A DNA stretch of 64,000 nucleotides from Lachnospiraceae bacterium (lineage in GTDB: Bacteria; Bacillota; Clostridia; Lachnospirales; Lachnospiraceae), in assembly GCA_022800815.1 (NCBI GenBank), contig JAAWRC010000001.1:184362-248361 (forward strand), written 5' to 3'. The notes below the pieces were generated by a model. The model made no database searches. It saw nothing but the letters and a program-made list of their open reading frames with translations, and was not told the DNA's origin. Both the position numbers and the translations under genes were made by a program. Below are positions 25,769-35,480 of this stretch, in pieces. Each line of letters begins with the position of its first letter. The first letter of the stretch is position 1.

Positions 25769-26773
25769 TCAGGGCCACTCGACCGCAGACCAGGGGAGCA
25801 GCCCGTACTGGTAGGGGGTGGCGCCTAGTAGGGAGGAGAGGTAACCGGACGGATTCAGGTTGTACCAGCGGCCGCCATAGCTTGCGCAGTCCATGGTGAG
25901 AAGCCAGCTTTCCCCGTCCAGGGTGACGTGGGCGGCGACGCTTTTGTACTCGTCGCACCCGAGGATCTTTGCCCGCTCCCCCATGTTTTTCTGGTTGGCT
26001 TCGGAGGCGTAGGCTTCGCTCAGGATTTTGGGATCCACAAATTCTTCGAGCTTCATCTCCGCCAGGGCGTCCCCGAAGGGGCTTTCCCGGTAGATGCGGA
26101 GAAATTCCCTGATGTCTTCGTCCCCGTCGAAGGTGATCGGCGCCTGGGGGTCAAAGGAGTACGGGCCGTTTCCCAGGAAGGCGGAGTAGGTGAGGAGCTG
26201 GCTGTACAGCCTTTGGGAGATGGAGGCCTGTCTGGAACGGTATCGAAGCTGGCGCTCGTAATCGCTGCCGACCAGCTCGTAGGTGCCTTCGGAGAGGACG
26301 CTGGGGATCCAGGCCCGCATGGAAATGAGGCCGGCCTTGGTGTCGTAGCTGTCGATGTAGGTCTCGGTGGCAAAGGTGGAGAGCATGGCCGGGACGTCGC
26401 CCTGCTTTAACGCCTTCACATAAGCCTCGACCGCCTCCTCGGCGGAACCGTAGCCGTCTCCCTCCATCCGTCCCTGTCCTGCGGAGCCGTCCGCCGGCCC
26501 CGGGATGAGTCCGACGATCCCGAGATTTTGGAGGACGAGGATGACCGCCAGGATGAGGGAGAGGAGGGCGAAGCCGAGGGCCGCCCGGCTTTTTTTCTTT
26601 CCGGGCAGGGGCCCACTGGCCGGGGAATCGGAAACCGGGGGCGTATTTGGCGGTTCTGAAATGGTCTGGGGCGGTATTTCCTGTGTGTGCTGCCGGGGTG
26701 CCATGGGGGCGCCGCACCGGGGACAGAATTTTGCTTGTTCTGCGGCCTCAAGGCCGCACTGAGGACAGATCAT
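25769..26773 (-). CDS. Zinc-ribbon membrane protein with extracellular domain
   Basis: 334 residues. A zinc ribbon sits at the N-terminus (C3, C6, C17, C20 in CPQC...CPRCG), then a Pro-rich linker, one membrane helix (about 63-85) and an approximately 240-residue outer domain starting at YGSAEEAVEAYVKALKQGDV, which resembles the DUF4878/lumazine-like repeats of secreted Firmicutes proteins. Function is unknown. AGGAGGAAA precedes the ATG. It is convergent with kwaB and probably not part of that system. Confidence 0.75.
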   Translation of the reverse strand: MICPQCGLEAAEQAKFCPRCGAPMAPRQHTQEIPPQTISEPPNTPPVSDSPASGPLPGKKKSRAALGFALLSLILAVILVLQNLGIVGLIPGPADGSAGQGRMEGDGYGSAEEAVEAYVKALKQGDVPAMLSTFATETYIDSYDTKAGLISMRAWIPSVLSEGTYELVGSDYERQLRYRSRQASISQRLYSQLLTYSAFLGNGPYSFDPQAPITFDGDEDIREFLRIYRESPFGDALAEMKLEEFVDPKILSEAYASEANQKNMGERAKILGCDEYKSVAAHVTLDGESWLLTMDCASYGGRWYNLNPSGYLSSLLGATPYQYGLLPWSAVEWP

Positions 26774-27327
26774 TGGGGTTTCCTCCTTCTGGTGAATGTT
26801 ATCTGTGGGGAACGACGGAAATTTTGTCTTTCCCCATAAAAAACTAAACCCAGTATAGCATGGTTTTTCACGACATGCCAGAGGAAATCACAGGGTAAAG
26901 CCTGTGGTCCGGATGGGTAGGATGCCGGCTACGGAATGTCACTCTGCCCGTGCCGCCCGGCCTGCCTCGATGTCGGCTGTAAGACGTTTCCATGCCGGCC
27001 TATCGAAGTTCCCGCCCGACCATCCGTCATCGTCGCAGGACAGGGGCTTGTAGAGAGTAACCCTGATTCAGGGACGAAACAGAGGAGCGGAAAAAAGACG
27101 AATAACGCAAAGAGAGCGGATCTTGCCGCCGCTCTTTTGTGTTGGATGATTTTTTTCTGTGATTTTACAGGAAGATATGATAGACTATATGCAGGAAAAA
27201 GCACACGGAGAGACGGTATTGATATAACGGCGAATACGCATTTCTTATTTTGAAGAGATGGTGAGCGCACCGTGTCAGGTGGAAATTTAAACAGTGAGAT
27301 AGGAATGCGGGATGCCGGGAGGGGGAG
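26774..27327. other. Intergenic region without a supported gene
   Basis: A 105-codon plus-strand frame (26936-27253) has no ribosome site or recognisable composition. A terminator-like hairpin AAAGAGAGCGG...CCGCCGCTCTTTTG lies at 27109-27139. An AT-rich stretch at 27165-27200 with TATGATAGACTATAT may hold the promoter of the next gene. Confidence 0.5.
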
Positions 27328-30264
27328 ATGCATTTGGCAGACTGTAAATACGTGTTATTTGGACGGGGATTCGCAGGGCCCCAGGGGAAAATGATGGCCC
27401 ATGTGTTTGAAGAGTTGTTATCCCGTCATCTCGAACAGGTGGAATCGGCCCTGGAACAATTCAGCTGCCTGTCCGCAGTCGATTATGGACAGGACGTTCA
27501 GTCTCTTCAGCTTGCGTCGTCCGCTTTTCTGAACAAAAGAACGTTTGTGATTGACGGGCGGAGGATTTGCATTGGCACCTCCTATGGCATGAAGCAAAAA
27601 CAATCCTGGATCAGGCGCCTGTTTTCGCTCTGCGGGGAGGACCCGCATCAGTTTCAGGTCGTTGACAAAGACGACTCGACCCTGATTGAGGAGTATGACG
27701 CTCCACGAGTGTCCGTGAATATGAATAAAAAAGAGGCGAAAAAGGGAATTCGCTATCGCCTGTTTGGACAAAGTCAGGAATCCAGCCAGGCGGAAATGAT
27801 GTACTGCGCCTTTGAGGATATATTGTCACGGAAACCGGAACTTTTGGAATGGGCCGTGGAACATCTGCACCGCGCTTCCTGGACGGATTTCACGCTCTGG
27901 GAAAACCAGGGGAATGGAATGCCCTCCCAATTCAAAAGCTGCCGACTCATGTAAATTGACGGAAAAGACATTTGCATAGGAAGCGGATACAATTTGAAGG
28001 CAAAAATAAATCTGATCGATCGTCTCCGACGGCAGGCGGGGTTGTCGGAAGAGGCGTTCATCCTCGACCCCGGCCCTGACCTGACGTATTGGCAGGGGGA
28101 AGCCGTGAAACGGTTTTGAAAGCGATTGCCGCACGTGGAAAAGACGACGGGCGACTGGGCATTGTCTCCATGCCGGTCGGAACGGGAAAGACGGTCATGC
28201 TGTCTGCGCTGTTTCGTCAATTATTGCGGCGGGAGGAGGGGAATTTTTCCATCCTCCTGCTTGCGGGCAGGACAGACCTGGTTTCCTATTACGCAAAGGC
28301 GCTCTCGGAACGGATGGGACAGACCTGTTCCGTGGAAATTGCGGAGACGAGAAAAGCCCTTGCGGACCGGGCGGCCGTGCCGGGAACGGTCCTGGTTTCC
28401 ACTGCGCAAAAGCTGCTGGGAGGGAGTGCGACGCAGAATGAAATGCGGAAGGGGGAAACTGACGCTCCTTATTCTGCGTCCTCCCGGCTGCTGGTCGTCG
28501 TGGAGGAGGTGGCCTACAATTATTTTGGCAGGATTTACAGAGACATGTGCACCAGGTTTCCCAATGTTATTACTGCGAAAACCCGTCGGCGCAATCGTCC
28601 GAACCGGCGGCCGGGAACGTCTTTGGAGAAGTTTCGAATACAGGGGAAGCCTACCGGGAGAAGGCAAAGCTGATTGCGCAGTGGGTCAGTCGGTCCGGGG
28701 AAGAGGCTTTTGCGGTGCTGTCTGCAACGGTCACGATGATGCGGCCGGATTTTACAGGGCGCTGAAGGACTGCGATCCCGATGTGAAATACGAGGTCTAC
28801 GTCCATCTGCGTTCGGGGGAGGGCTTTTCGAGCGGTGCAGGGAGAGGGGGATTTCCGGAGAACGTTCGGTGGAGGGGGAGGCGGTTCCGCGGTGTCGTCA
28901 TCGCCTGTGAACCTGATTGGGGAAGGCTTCCCGTTGACCTTGTCTTTTTGGACAGGGCGGTGAAATCCGCCCACATGCTGCTGACGATTTTATCTCCGCT
29001 GGAAAGGCGGGGAACGCGGGATGAGGAGTCGAAGGGCATCCTGGTGGATTTTCGGAACGATTCGAATGCCATTCTGAGACTGCTCCCGCAAAACTTTCCG
29101 GTTCATATTTATACGAAATCCGCAGACGCGTTTTCCCCCGTCTCCGTGGAAAATGCAAGGCTGTTCGAGACGGGGCTGCGGAAACTTGGCGGGGAGCTTT
29201 CACGCCGTCAGTTTGGCACTGCCAGGGAGACGTTCCTTTATCTGAAAAATTCGTTTCCGGCGGAGGCGAGGAGGTTGGCGGAAGAGCTGGAGTTCCTTTT
29301 TGACCCGCACATGGGCCTGCAGAGACAAAGGGCCCATTGGGAACGGCACCGCTTGGAGCTGGAATGGAAAATCGGCTTGTGGAGCCTGTTGTCGAGGCAT
29401 TCAAGGACTGTCCCGGGGACGGAGGGGGAGGAGATGAGCGACGAAGGGATGACCGATGAACGGGAGGACCTGACGGAGGCCGTCCGTGGGAGGGACGAGC
29501 CGCCCGCATCCCTGGAGGGGGCCTCGCAGGCAAGGGGAGAATCCCTGGAAAAGGCGGTTTTGGAATTGTTCCGCAGGCTGTTTGAGCGGGACGGGGCGGA
29601 AAGTGAGGTCGTTCTTGAAAGGATACGCATACAAAGGTCGGGGACGCAAAACGGATTCGACGTGACGTTTACCTGCCAGGACCGCTTTGGCGTCGCCGTA
29701 ACCTGCATGGTGGAATGCAAAAACTATCGGAACGACCTGATCCGGCTGGACGACGTCTCACCAAAGCTGACCGCCCTGCGGGATATAGGAAGGCGGGTGG
29801 ACCATTGGATTCTGATTTCACCAAACGGCCAGGTCAGCAACGAGCTGTCGCAGATGGCAGAACGGTGGCGGAATGACTTTAGCTGGGAACCGGTCAGAGA
29901 CGTGGCACTTGGTGCCTGTTTCACTGCAGAGAGGGAGGGACTTTTGGTCACGGGCTACAAAGACGGTTCCGTCAGGAGCTATTCGGTAAAGCGAGGTCAG
30001 GAAGACGGACGGTGGGATTTTGAGGTCTGTGCAGCGCTGCCAGGAGGGGGAGAATCCATCTCGGGGGTGGCCGTGGACGGGGCGGGCGGAATCTACGCCG
30101 GCGTTTCCAGCGGGGCGATCATACGATATAAGAGGAATGCCTCAGGTAAACTCAACATGGATAGGGTCTGTCGGCTGGAAGTCCGGTGTGCGGGAGCGAA
30201 AATTGACGGCGTCCGCCCGGAAGAACAATATGAAATTTTACTGCGGGCCGGGAGGGAATCGTAA
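27328..30264 (+). pseudogene. Decayed SF2 helicase with Mrr-like nuclease and propeller tail
   Basis: One long gene can be followed through changing frames. Part A (27328-28116) holds two copies of a small domain ending in (R)xICIGxxYxxK; an in-frame TAA at 27952 interrupts copy 2. Part B (about 28120-28570) is in another frame and has Walker A MPVGTGKT and a weak box II (VVEEVAYN for DEAH). Part C (about 28600-28760) is in the third frame. Part D (28765-30264) returns to the first: an HsdR-like motif VI region (LERRGTRDEESKGILVDF), an Mrr-like core with NGFD and VECKNY near 29655-29730, and two beta-propeller-like blades (LVTGYKDGSVRSYSV; GIYAGVSSGAIIRYK). The intact form would be about 975 residues, a restriction- or sensor-type defence protein. 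Confidence 0.72.
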
Positions 30265-30331
30265 ACGCAGGGCAAGCCAAGGCAAATGATCTTTCCATGA
30301 GTGCGTCATCAAAGAACGAAAGAGGAATCTT

Positions 30332-33300
30332 ATGTATATTGCAGATTTACACATCCATTCCCATTACTCCAGGGCGACCAGCAGAGACTGCACGCCGGAA
30401 TATCTGGATCTTTGGGCGAGACGGAAAGGGATCGCCGTCGTCGGGAGCGGGGATTTCACCCATCCGGTCTGGCGGGAGGAGCTTGCGGAAAAGCTTCGGC
30501 CCGCCGGAAACGGGTTTTACATGCTGAAGGAGGAGTACCGGCTTAAGGGCGACGGGGCGGCGGACCGCATACGGCCGCAGTTCGTCATTACCGGGGAGAT
30601 CAGCTCCATCTATAAGAAAAACGGCCGGGTCCGAAAGGTGCACAGCCTGATTTTGCTGCCGGGACTTGCGGAGGCCGAGCTGGTTTCCCGCAGGCTGGAG
30701 ACCATCGGAAACATCCATTCCGACGGCAGGCCCATACTGGGTCTGGACTGCCACGACCTGTTGGAGATCCTTCTGGAGTTCTGTCCGGAGGCGGTCTATG
30801 TCCCGGCTCACATCTGGACTCCCCATTTTTCCCTGTTCGGGGCTTTTTCCGGCTTTGACACCGTGGAAGAATGCTTTGGCGACCTGTCACCCTACATTCG
30901 CACCATGGAGACCGGGCTCTCCTCTGACCCGCCCATGAACTGGCGGGTCTCCGCCCTGGACTGTTATCAACTGATCTCCAATTCGGATGCCCATTCACCG
31001 GCAAAGCTGGGCAGGGAGGCGAATCTTTTCGACACGGAATTGTCCTACGAGGCGATGCGGAGGGCCATTCAGACCGGGGAGGGCCTGGCGGGCACCATTG
31101 AATTTTTTCCGGAGGAGGGGAAATACCACTACGACGGACACCGGAAATGCGGCCTCTGCCTGGCGCCCTCCCAGACGGCAAAGTACGGGGGGCTTTGTCC
31201 GGTCTGCGGGCGGAAGCTGACGATCGGGGTGTCCCACCGCATTGAGCAGCTCGCCGACCGGCCGGAGGGATACAGACGGCCGCAGGCGGCGAAGTTTGAG
31301 AGCCTCGTCCCTTTGCCGGAACTGATCGGCGCCTCCATGGGCGTCTCGCCGTCCGGCGTCAGGGTCGGGCGGCTGTACCAGGACATGCTTCAAAAGCTGG
31401 GGCCGGAGTTTTCCATTCTGCGGGAACTGTCGCTGGAGGAGATCGGCGGCGTGTCGGGAACGAGGATTGCGGAGGGAATCGGAAGACTGAGGAGGGGCGA
31501 GGTCCTGTGGCAGCCGGGCTTTGACGGAGAATACGGGAAGCTCCTCCTGTTTACCCGCAGCGAGATCGAACAGCTGGACGGACAGATGAGCCTTTTTGGA
31601 GAGCGGACGGAGCTGGCGGACGGTCCGGGTGAGCCGGGAACCGGGAAGGCCCGGGAGAAGACGGGCGGCTCCCGGATGGCAGATGAGCCCGCACTGCCGG
31701 AACAAAGTGCGGAGGGGAACGAAAAGCCCGGGGAGGAGACGGGGAAGGCCGAAGGGCGGGAGCCCGCCTGGAATGAAAAGCAGCGGCAGGCGATTGAGTC
31801 CGTCGGGCGGGTGACCGTTGTAAAGGCGGGGCCCGGCACCGGAAAGACGGGAACGCTGGCTGCCCACATCCTTCATCTTCTGGAGACGAGACGGGTAAGT
31901 CCCTCCTGCGTCACGGCGGTGACCTTTACCAATCAGGCGGCCGGGGAGCTTAGGGAGAGGATTCAAAGGCAGCTTGGAAAGGGTGCGGCGAAGAAATTGC
32001 AGATCGGGAGCTTTCACTCGATCGCATGGAAGCTTCTCAGGGACGGCGGCATGGAGTTCTCCCTTGCGGGGGAGATGGAGACAAGGGAGCTCGCCGACAA
32101 AATCCGCAGGGAGTATGGCCTGAAGCAGTCGGCGACCCGCCTTCTCATGCAGATTTCCATGGCGAAGACGGGAATGGAGGGAGCGGAACCTGCGCTGGAA
32201 AAGGAGGTGCTGGAAGCTTATCAGAGCGGGCTTAAAGAGTGGGGGGCCCTGGATTTTGACGATATCCTGCTGGAGGCCCTGCGGATTGCGGAGGAAGAGA
32301 ATGCCAAAAAGGAGGGGAGGGACGGTGCGGGGGCCTTCTCCTATCTTCTGGTGGACGAGTTTCAGGACATAAATCCCCTGCAGTACCGGTTGATCCGGGC
32401 CTGGAACGAGGGGGGAAGGGAACTGTTCGTCATCGGAGACGGGGACCAGGCCATCTATGGGTTCCGGGGGGCCGATGCCGGCGGCTTCGAGCGGCTTGTG
32501 GAGGATTTCCCGGAGACGTGCCAGATCGTCCTGGAGGAAAACTACCGCTCGACGCCGCAGATTCTGGCGGCGGCCACGGAGCTGATCTCCAAAAATCCGG
32601 GTGGAAAGAGGAACCTGATCCCCAACAGGCCGGAGGGCGCTCCGGTCAGGGTCATAGAGACGGACGGCGAGAGGGCGGAGGCCATTTTCGTCGCCAAAGA
32701 AGTGGGCCGCCTTGCGGGGGGAATCGGGATGCTGGAAGCCCAGGAGCTGTTTCCCGAAAGGGAGGGGAAAGCCTGGGGCTTTGAGGACATTGCCGTATTG
32801 TACCGGACCCACCGTCAGGCTGCGATTCTGGAAGAATGCCTGAAAAAGGAGGGGATCCCTTTCGTGACGGTGGGGAGGGAGGAGTTCTTGGAGGAGGACA
32901 CGGTGCGGGGGACGGTCTGCTTTTTCAAGGCCCTGCTGCGGCCGGAGGACAAGCTGGCCTCCCGCACGGCCCGGGCGCTTTTGTGGAAGCCGGGGACGAA
33001 ACGTCCGGAAACCGGCAGCTATGAAGCGCTGGTGGAAAAGTATGCGCCGCAGGTAAGGAGGAAAAAACCGCAGAAGCTTCTGGAGGAGTGGAGAAAGGAT
33101 CTTGGGCTGGAGCAGGATGCGGCGATGGAAAAGTTGTCCCGGACCTCCGTCTTTTACCGGAAGCTGCCGGAATTCATCGAGGCGCTTGAGACGGGGGCGG
33201 AGGGAGACTTAAAGCGCTGCGGGGGGAAGCGGTATCAGTCGGGAGCCGTCACCCTGATGACGCTCCACGGTTCAAAGGGACTGGAATTTCCGGTGGTGTT

Positions 33301-33544
33301 GATCTATGGGGTGAGAAAGGGGTTGATTCCCTTTGCGGGGGGCAACACTTCTGCGGACGAGGAGGAACGCCGCCTGTTCTACGTGGGGCTCACCAGGGCC
33401 AGGGAGGCGTTGATTCTCACATCCTCCAGGGAACCCTCCGCTTTCCTGGAAGAGATCCCTGCAAAACTTGTCAGCAGGGAAAAAATACGAACGGACAAAA
33501 CCAGGGAGTACGGCAGACAGATGAGTCTGTTTGAACTTGTGTGA
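30332..33544 (+). CDS. EndoQ (PHP nuclease)-UvrD helicase fusion
   Basis: 1070 residues. Residues 1-425 match endonuclease Q: PHP metal ligands H7, H9, D41, E89, H104, H160, D219, H221, and a four-Cys zinc site (C273, C276, C289, C292). EndoQ nicks DNA 5' of deaminated bases such as uracil and hypoxanthine. Residues from about 480 form an SF1 UvrD/PcrA helicase: Walker A GPGTGKT (about 500), DEFQD (675-679), GDGDQAIYGFRGAD, TLHGSKGLEFPVV and LFYVGLTRA. QMSLF occurs at 418-422 and again at 1063-1067, a good match to the bacterial beta-clamp-binding pattern QLxLF. The start codon ATG is preceded by AGAGGAATC. It is intact, unlike its upstream neighbour. Confidence 0.88.
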   Translation: MYIADLHIHSHYSRATSRDCTPEYLDLWARRKGIAVVGSGDFTHPVWREELAEKLRPAGNGFYMLKEEYRLKGDGAADRIRPQFVITGEISSIYKKNGRVRKVHSLILLPGLAEAELVSRRLETIGNIHSDGRPILGLDCHDLLEILLEFCPEAVYVPAHIWTPHFSLFGAFSGFDTVEECFGDLSPYIRTMETGLSSDPPMNWRVSALDCYQLISNSDAHSPAKLGREANLFDTELSYEAMRRAIQTGEGLAGTIEFFPEEGKYHYDGHRKCGLCLAPSQTAKYGGLCPVCGRKLTIGVSHRIEQLADRPEGYRRPQAAKFESLVPLPELIGASMGVSPSGVRVGRLYQDMLQKLGPEFSILRELSLEEIGGVSGTRIAEGIGRLRRGEVLWQPGFDGEYGKLLLFTRSEIEQLDGQMSLFGERTELADGPGEPGTGKAREKTGGSRMADEPALPEQSAEGNEKPGEETGKAEGREPAWNEKQRQAIESVGRVTVVKAGPGTGKTGTLAAHILHLLETRRVSPSCVTAVTFTNQAAGELRERIQRQLGKGAAKKLQIGSFHSIAWKLLRDGGMEFSLAGEMETRELADKIRREYGLKQSATRLLMQISMAKTGMEGAEPALEKEVLEAYQSGLKEWGALDFDDILLEALRIAEEENAKKEGRDGAGAFSYLLVDEFQDINPLQYRLIRAWNEGGRELFVIGDGDQAIYGFRGADAGGFERLVEDFPETCQIVLEENYRSTPQILAAATELISKNPGGKRNLIPNRPEGAPVRVIETDGERAEAIFVAKEVGRLAGGIGMLEAQELFPEREGKAWGFEDIAVLYRTHRQAAILEECLKKEGIPFVTVGREEFLEEDTVRGTVCFFKALLRPEDKLASRTARALLWKPGTKRPETGSYEALVEKYAPQVRRKKPQKLLEEWRKDLGLEQDAAMEKLSRTSVFYRKLPEFIEALETGAEGDLKRCGGKRYQSGAVTLMTLHGSKGLEFPVVLIYGVRKGLIPFAGGNTSADEEERRLFYVGLTRAREALILTSSREPSAFLEEIPAKLVSREKIRTDKTREYGRQMSLFELV

Positions 33545-33626
33545 CCGCCCCGGAGGGGAGCGGGAGGAAATCCGTTGCGCAGGCGGCGGGGATGTGATAG
33601 GATAAAAACAAAAAGGAGGATGTGTT

Positions 33627-34379
33627 TTGTACAAACTGTGGGAGGCGTTAAAGGAAGCAAAGAAATACCGCTGGGTGGAGCTGTCGCATTCCCTGAACAA
33701 CGACAGTCCTTACTGGGCGGGGATTCCGGAGGGGGCGGTGGAGCTGGGAACCACCTGCTATGACTGGGGGAACGAGATGCTTGACTGTCTGATCCAGACT
33801 TTCAAATTTCCGGGACAGTTTGGCACCCATATCGACTTTCCGGGGCATTTCATCAAAGACCGTGAGCTGTCGGAGCATTATGGCGTGAAGGATCTGATCT
33901 TTCCCCTCTGCGTGGTGGACGTGTCGGAGAAGGTGAAGGAGAATCCCACCTACGTGGTTACGGCGGAGGATATCCGGGAGTACGAGGAGATCTATGGTCC
34001 GATTCCGGACGGGGCTTTCGTGGCGCTGCGCACGGGCTGGTCTGAGAGATGGCCGGACATGGACGCCCTCTCCGGCCTGGATGCGGACGGCGGGGAGAAT
34101 TTCCCGGGCTGGTCCATGGAGGCGCTCAAATTCATTTATGAGGAGCGGAACGCCGCCGCCAACGGCCATGAGGCCCTGGACACGGACGGCTCGGTGGAGG
34201 CGGCCGCAGCGGGGGACCTGGCCTGTGAACGGTACGTGTTGGACAAGGGGAAGCTGCAGGTGGAGGTCCTTGCCAATCTGGATCAGGTGGCGGCCGCAGG
34301 GGCGGTGGTCATCGTCTCCTATCCCAGGATCGAGGGCGCCACGGGACTTCCGGCCAGAGTGTGGGCGATCACGGAGTGA
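33627..34379 (+). CDS. Cyclase-family (kynurenine formamidase-like) hydrolase
   Basis: 250 residues of the cyclase family PF04199, metal-dependent amidohydrolases that include kynurenine formamidase and carbapenem cyclase-like enzymes. The metal motif HxDxxxH is present in GTHIDFPGHF (about 67-76); EVLANLDQVAAAGAVVIV and GLPARVWAI are typical of the C-terminus. The start is TTG with AAAGGAGGA eight bases upstream; no ATG lies nearby. It is monocistronic. Substrate unknown. Confidence 0.88.
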   Translation: MYKLWEALKEAKKYRWVELSHSLNNDSPYWAGIPEGAVELGTTCYDWGNEMLDCLIQTFKFPGQFGTHIDFPGHFIKDRELSEHYGVKDLIFPLCVVDVSEKVKENPTYVVTAEDIREYEEIYGPIPDGAFVALRTGWSERWPDMDALSGLDADGGENFPGWSMEALKFIYEERNAAANGHEALDTDGSVEAAAAGDLACERYVLDKGKLQVEVLANLDQVAAAGAVVIVSYPRIEGATGLPARVWAITE

Positions 34380-34424
34380 GAAAAAAGCCCCAAAAAAGTT
34401 TTTGAAGAAATTTTAAAAATTTTC

Positions 34425-34453
34425 TTGACAATATGAAAAATTTGGGCTATACT
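34425..34453 (+). promoter_or_regulatory. tRNA promoter
   Basis: Consensus TTGACA at 34425-34430, 17 bases, TATACT at 34448-34453. It lies 11 bases upstream of the tRNA-Pro 5' end and is expected to drive both tRNA genes. Confidence 0.85.
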
Positions 34454-34464
34454 TACGGAGGTAT

Positions 34465-34538
34465 CGAGGCGTGGCTCAGTTTGGTAGAGCGCCGTGTTCG
34501 GGACGCGGAGGCCGCAAGTTCGAATCTTGTCGCCTCGA
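34465..34538 (+). tRNA. tRNA-Pro (anticodon CGG)
   Basis: 74 bases with a complete cloverleaf: acceptor CGAGGCG/CGCCTCG, D-arm GCTC...GAGC, anticodon arm CCGTG-TTCGGGA-CGCGG giving CGG, and a T-arm with TTCGAAT. The CCA end is not encoded. Confidence 0.95.
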
Positions 34539-34583
34539 TTATCCCTCTTATCACAGATACAGCGATTTATAGATAGAAGACAG

Positions 34584-34655
34584 GGCCTGTTGGTCAAGGG
34601 GTTAAGACGCCGCCCTCTCACGGCGGAAACAGGGGTTCGATTCCCCTACAGGCTA
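34584..34655 (+). tRNA. tRNA-Glu (anticodon CTC)
   Basis: 72 bases: acceptor GGCCTGT/ACAGGCT (G1-T72 wobble), anticodon arm CCGCC-CTCTCAC-GGCGG giving CTC, T-loop TTCGATT. It follows the tRNA-Pro by 45 bases. The CCA end is not encoded. Confidence 0.95.
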
Positions 34656-34786
34656 TTTTCGAAAAAGGTTCGTAAACGGTTGCGTTTGCGGGCCTTTTGT
34701 TTTGTACAGAGGGAGCGGAAAGGAAGGTTTGAAGTTGTGGAACGCTTTCTCCGCATGGCGAAAGATGATTTTTGGGAAAGAGAGGA

Positions 34787-35278
34787 ATGGGTTTGAAGAA
34801 GAAGAAAAAAGGCATTATCGGTGAGTTCAAAGAGTTTATCATGCGGGGAAACGTGATGGACCTGGCGGTTGCGGTGATTATCGGCGGCGCCTTTCAGAAA
34901 ATCATCACGTCTCTGACCAACGACGTCATCATGCCGCTGGTGACCCTGGTGACGGGCGGCATTGACTTTAACAACTGGTTCATCGCCCTGGACGGGAGCG
35001 ATTACGCAACTCTGGCCCAGGCCCAGGAGGCGGGGGCGGCGACCTTCAATTACGGAGCTTTCATCACGGTGGTGCTGGATTTTCTGATCCTGGCGGCGAT
35101 TATTTTTGCCATGGTGAAGGGGATGAACGTGCTGGCGGAGAAAACCCGCAAAAAGGAGGACAAGGCTCCGGAGGCTCCCGCCACAAGGAAATGCCCTTAT
35201 TGTCTGAGCGAGATTGCGGCGGAAGCGGTGCGGTGTCCGCATTGTACTTCCGAGCTGGACAAGGCCCCGGAAGAATGA
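34787..35278 (+). CDS. mscL: Large-conductance mechanosensitive channel MscL
   Basis: About 163 residues. MscL opens under membrane tension and releases solutes on osmotic downshift. The N-terminal amphipathic region and first helix read EFKEFIMRGNVMDLAVAVIIGGAF; the second helix lies near residues 90-112, and a charged C-terminal helix follows. A zinc-ribbon tail (CPYC...CPHC) is added at the end, a known variant in Gram-positive bacteria. Start choice is uncertain: ATG 34787 gives MGLKKKKKG, while TTG 34793 fits AGAGG at 34781-34785 better. Confidence 0.93.
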   Translation: MGLKKKKKGIIGEFKEFIMRGNVMDLAVAVIIGGAFQKIITSLTNDVIMPLVTLVTGGIDFNNWFIALDGSDYATLAQAQEAGAATFNYGAFITVVLDFLILAAIIFAMVKGMNVLAEKTRKKEDKAPEAPATRKCPYCLSEIAAEAVRCPHCTSELDKAPEE

Positions 35279-35356
35279 CTCAGGCTGGTTGGAATCGCCG
35301 TACCACTCAATAAAATTTTCCTGTCAAAAGATTGGTGTTGATGTACCCGGGAATCG

Positions 35357-35480
35357 TCATAAATAAAATGCCGATTGTTTTTCATGCGTCCGTGCGGGCT
35401 TTGTCACAAAGCTCCCGCTTCCCTTCACCCGCTCGATGTAGCCTTCCTGGCACAGGCGGTCCATCGCATTGCGGACGTGG
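35357..35480 (-). pseudogene. GntR-family regulator remnant (wing of the HTH)
   Basis: On the minus strand about 40 codons match the second half of a GntR winged helix: VRNAMDRLCQEGYIERVKGSGSFVTKP. Nothing of the first helices or the effector domain remains. The fragment abuts, head-on, a fragment of a sugar ABC transporter, so a deletion or rearrangement has joined them. Confidence 0.65.

Noticed and set aside
26936..27253. A 105-codon plus-strand frame in the gap after the zinc-ribbon gene.
   Set aside because: No ribosome site, it spans a terminator-like hairpin, and its composition is unlike the coding regions.
30995..32812. A 605-codon open frame on the minus strand opposite the EndoQ-UvrD gene.
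   Set aside because: It is the antisense of a conserved GC-rich gene, with Pro/Leu/Arg-rich composition and no family signal. Stop codons are rare there because of high GC.
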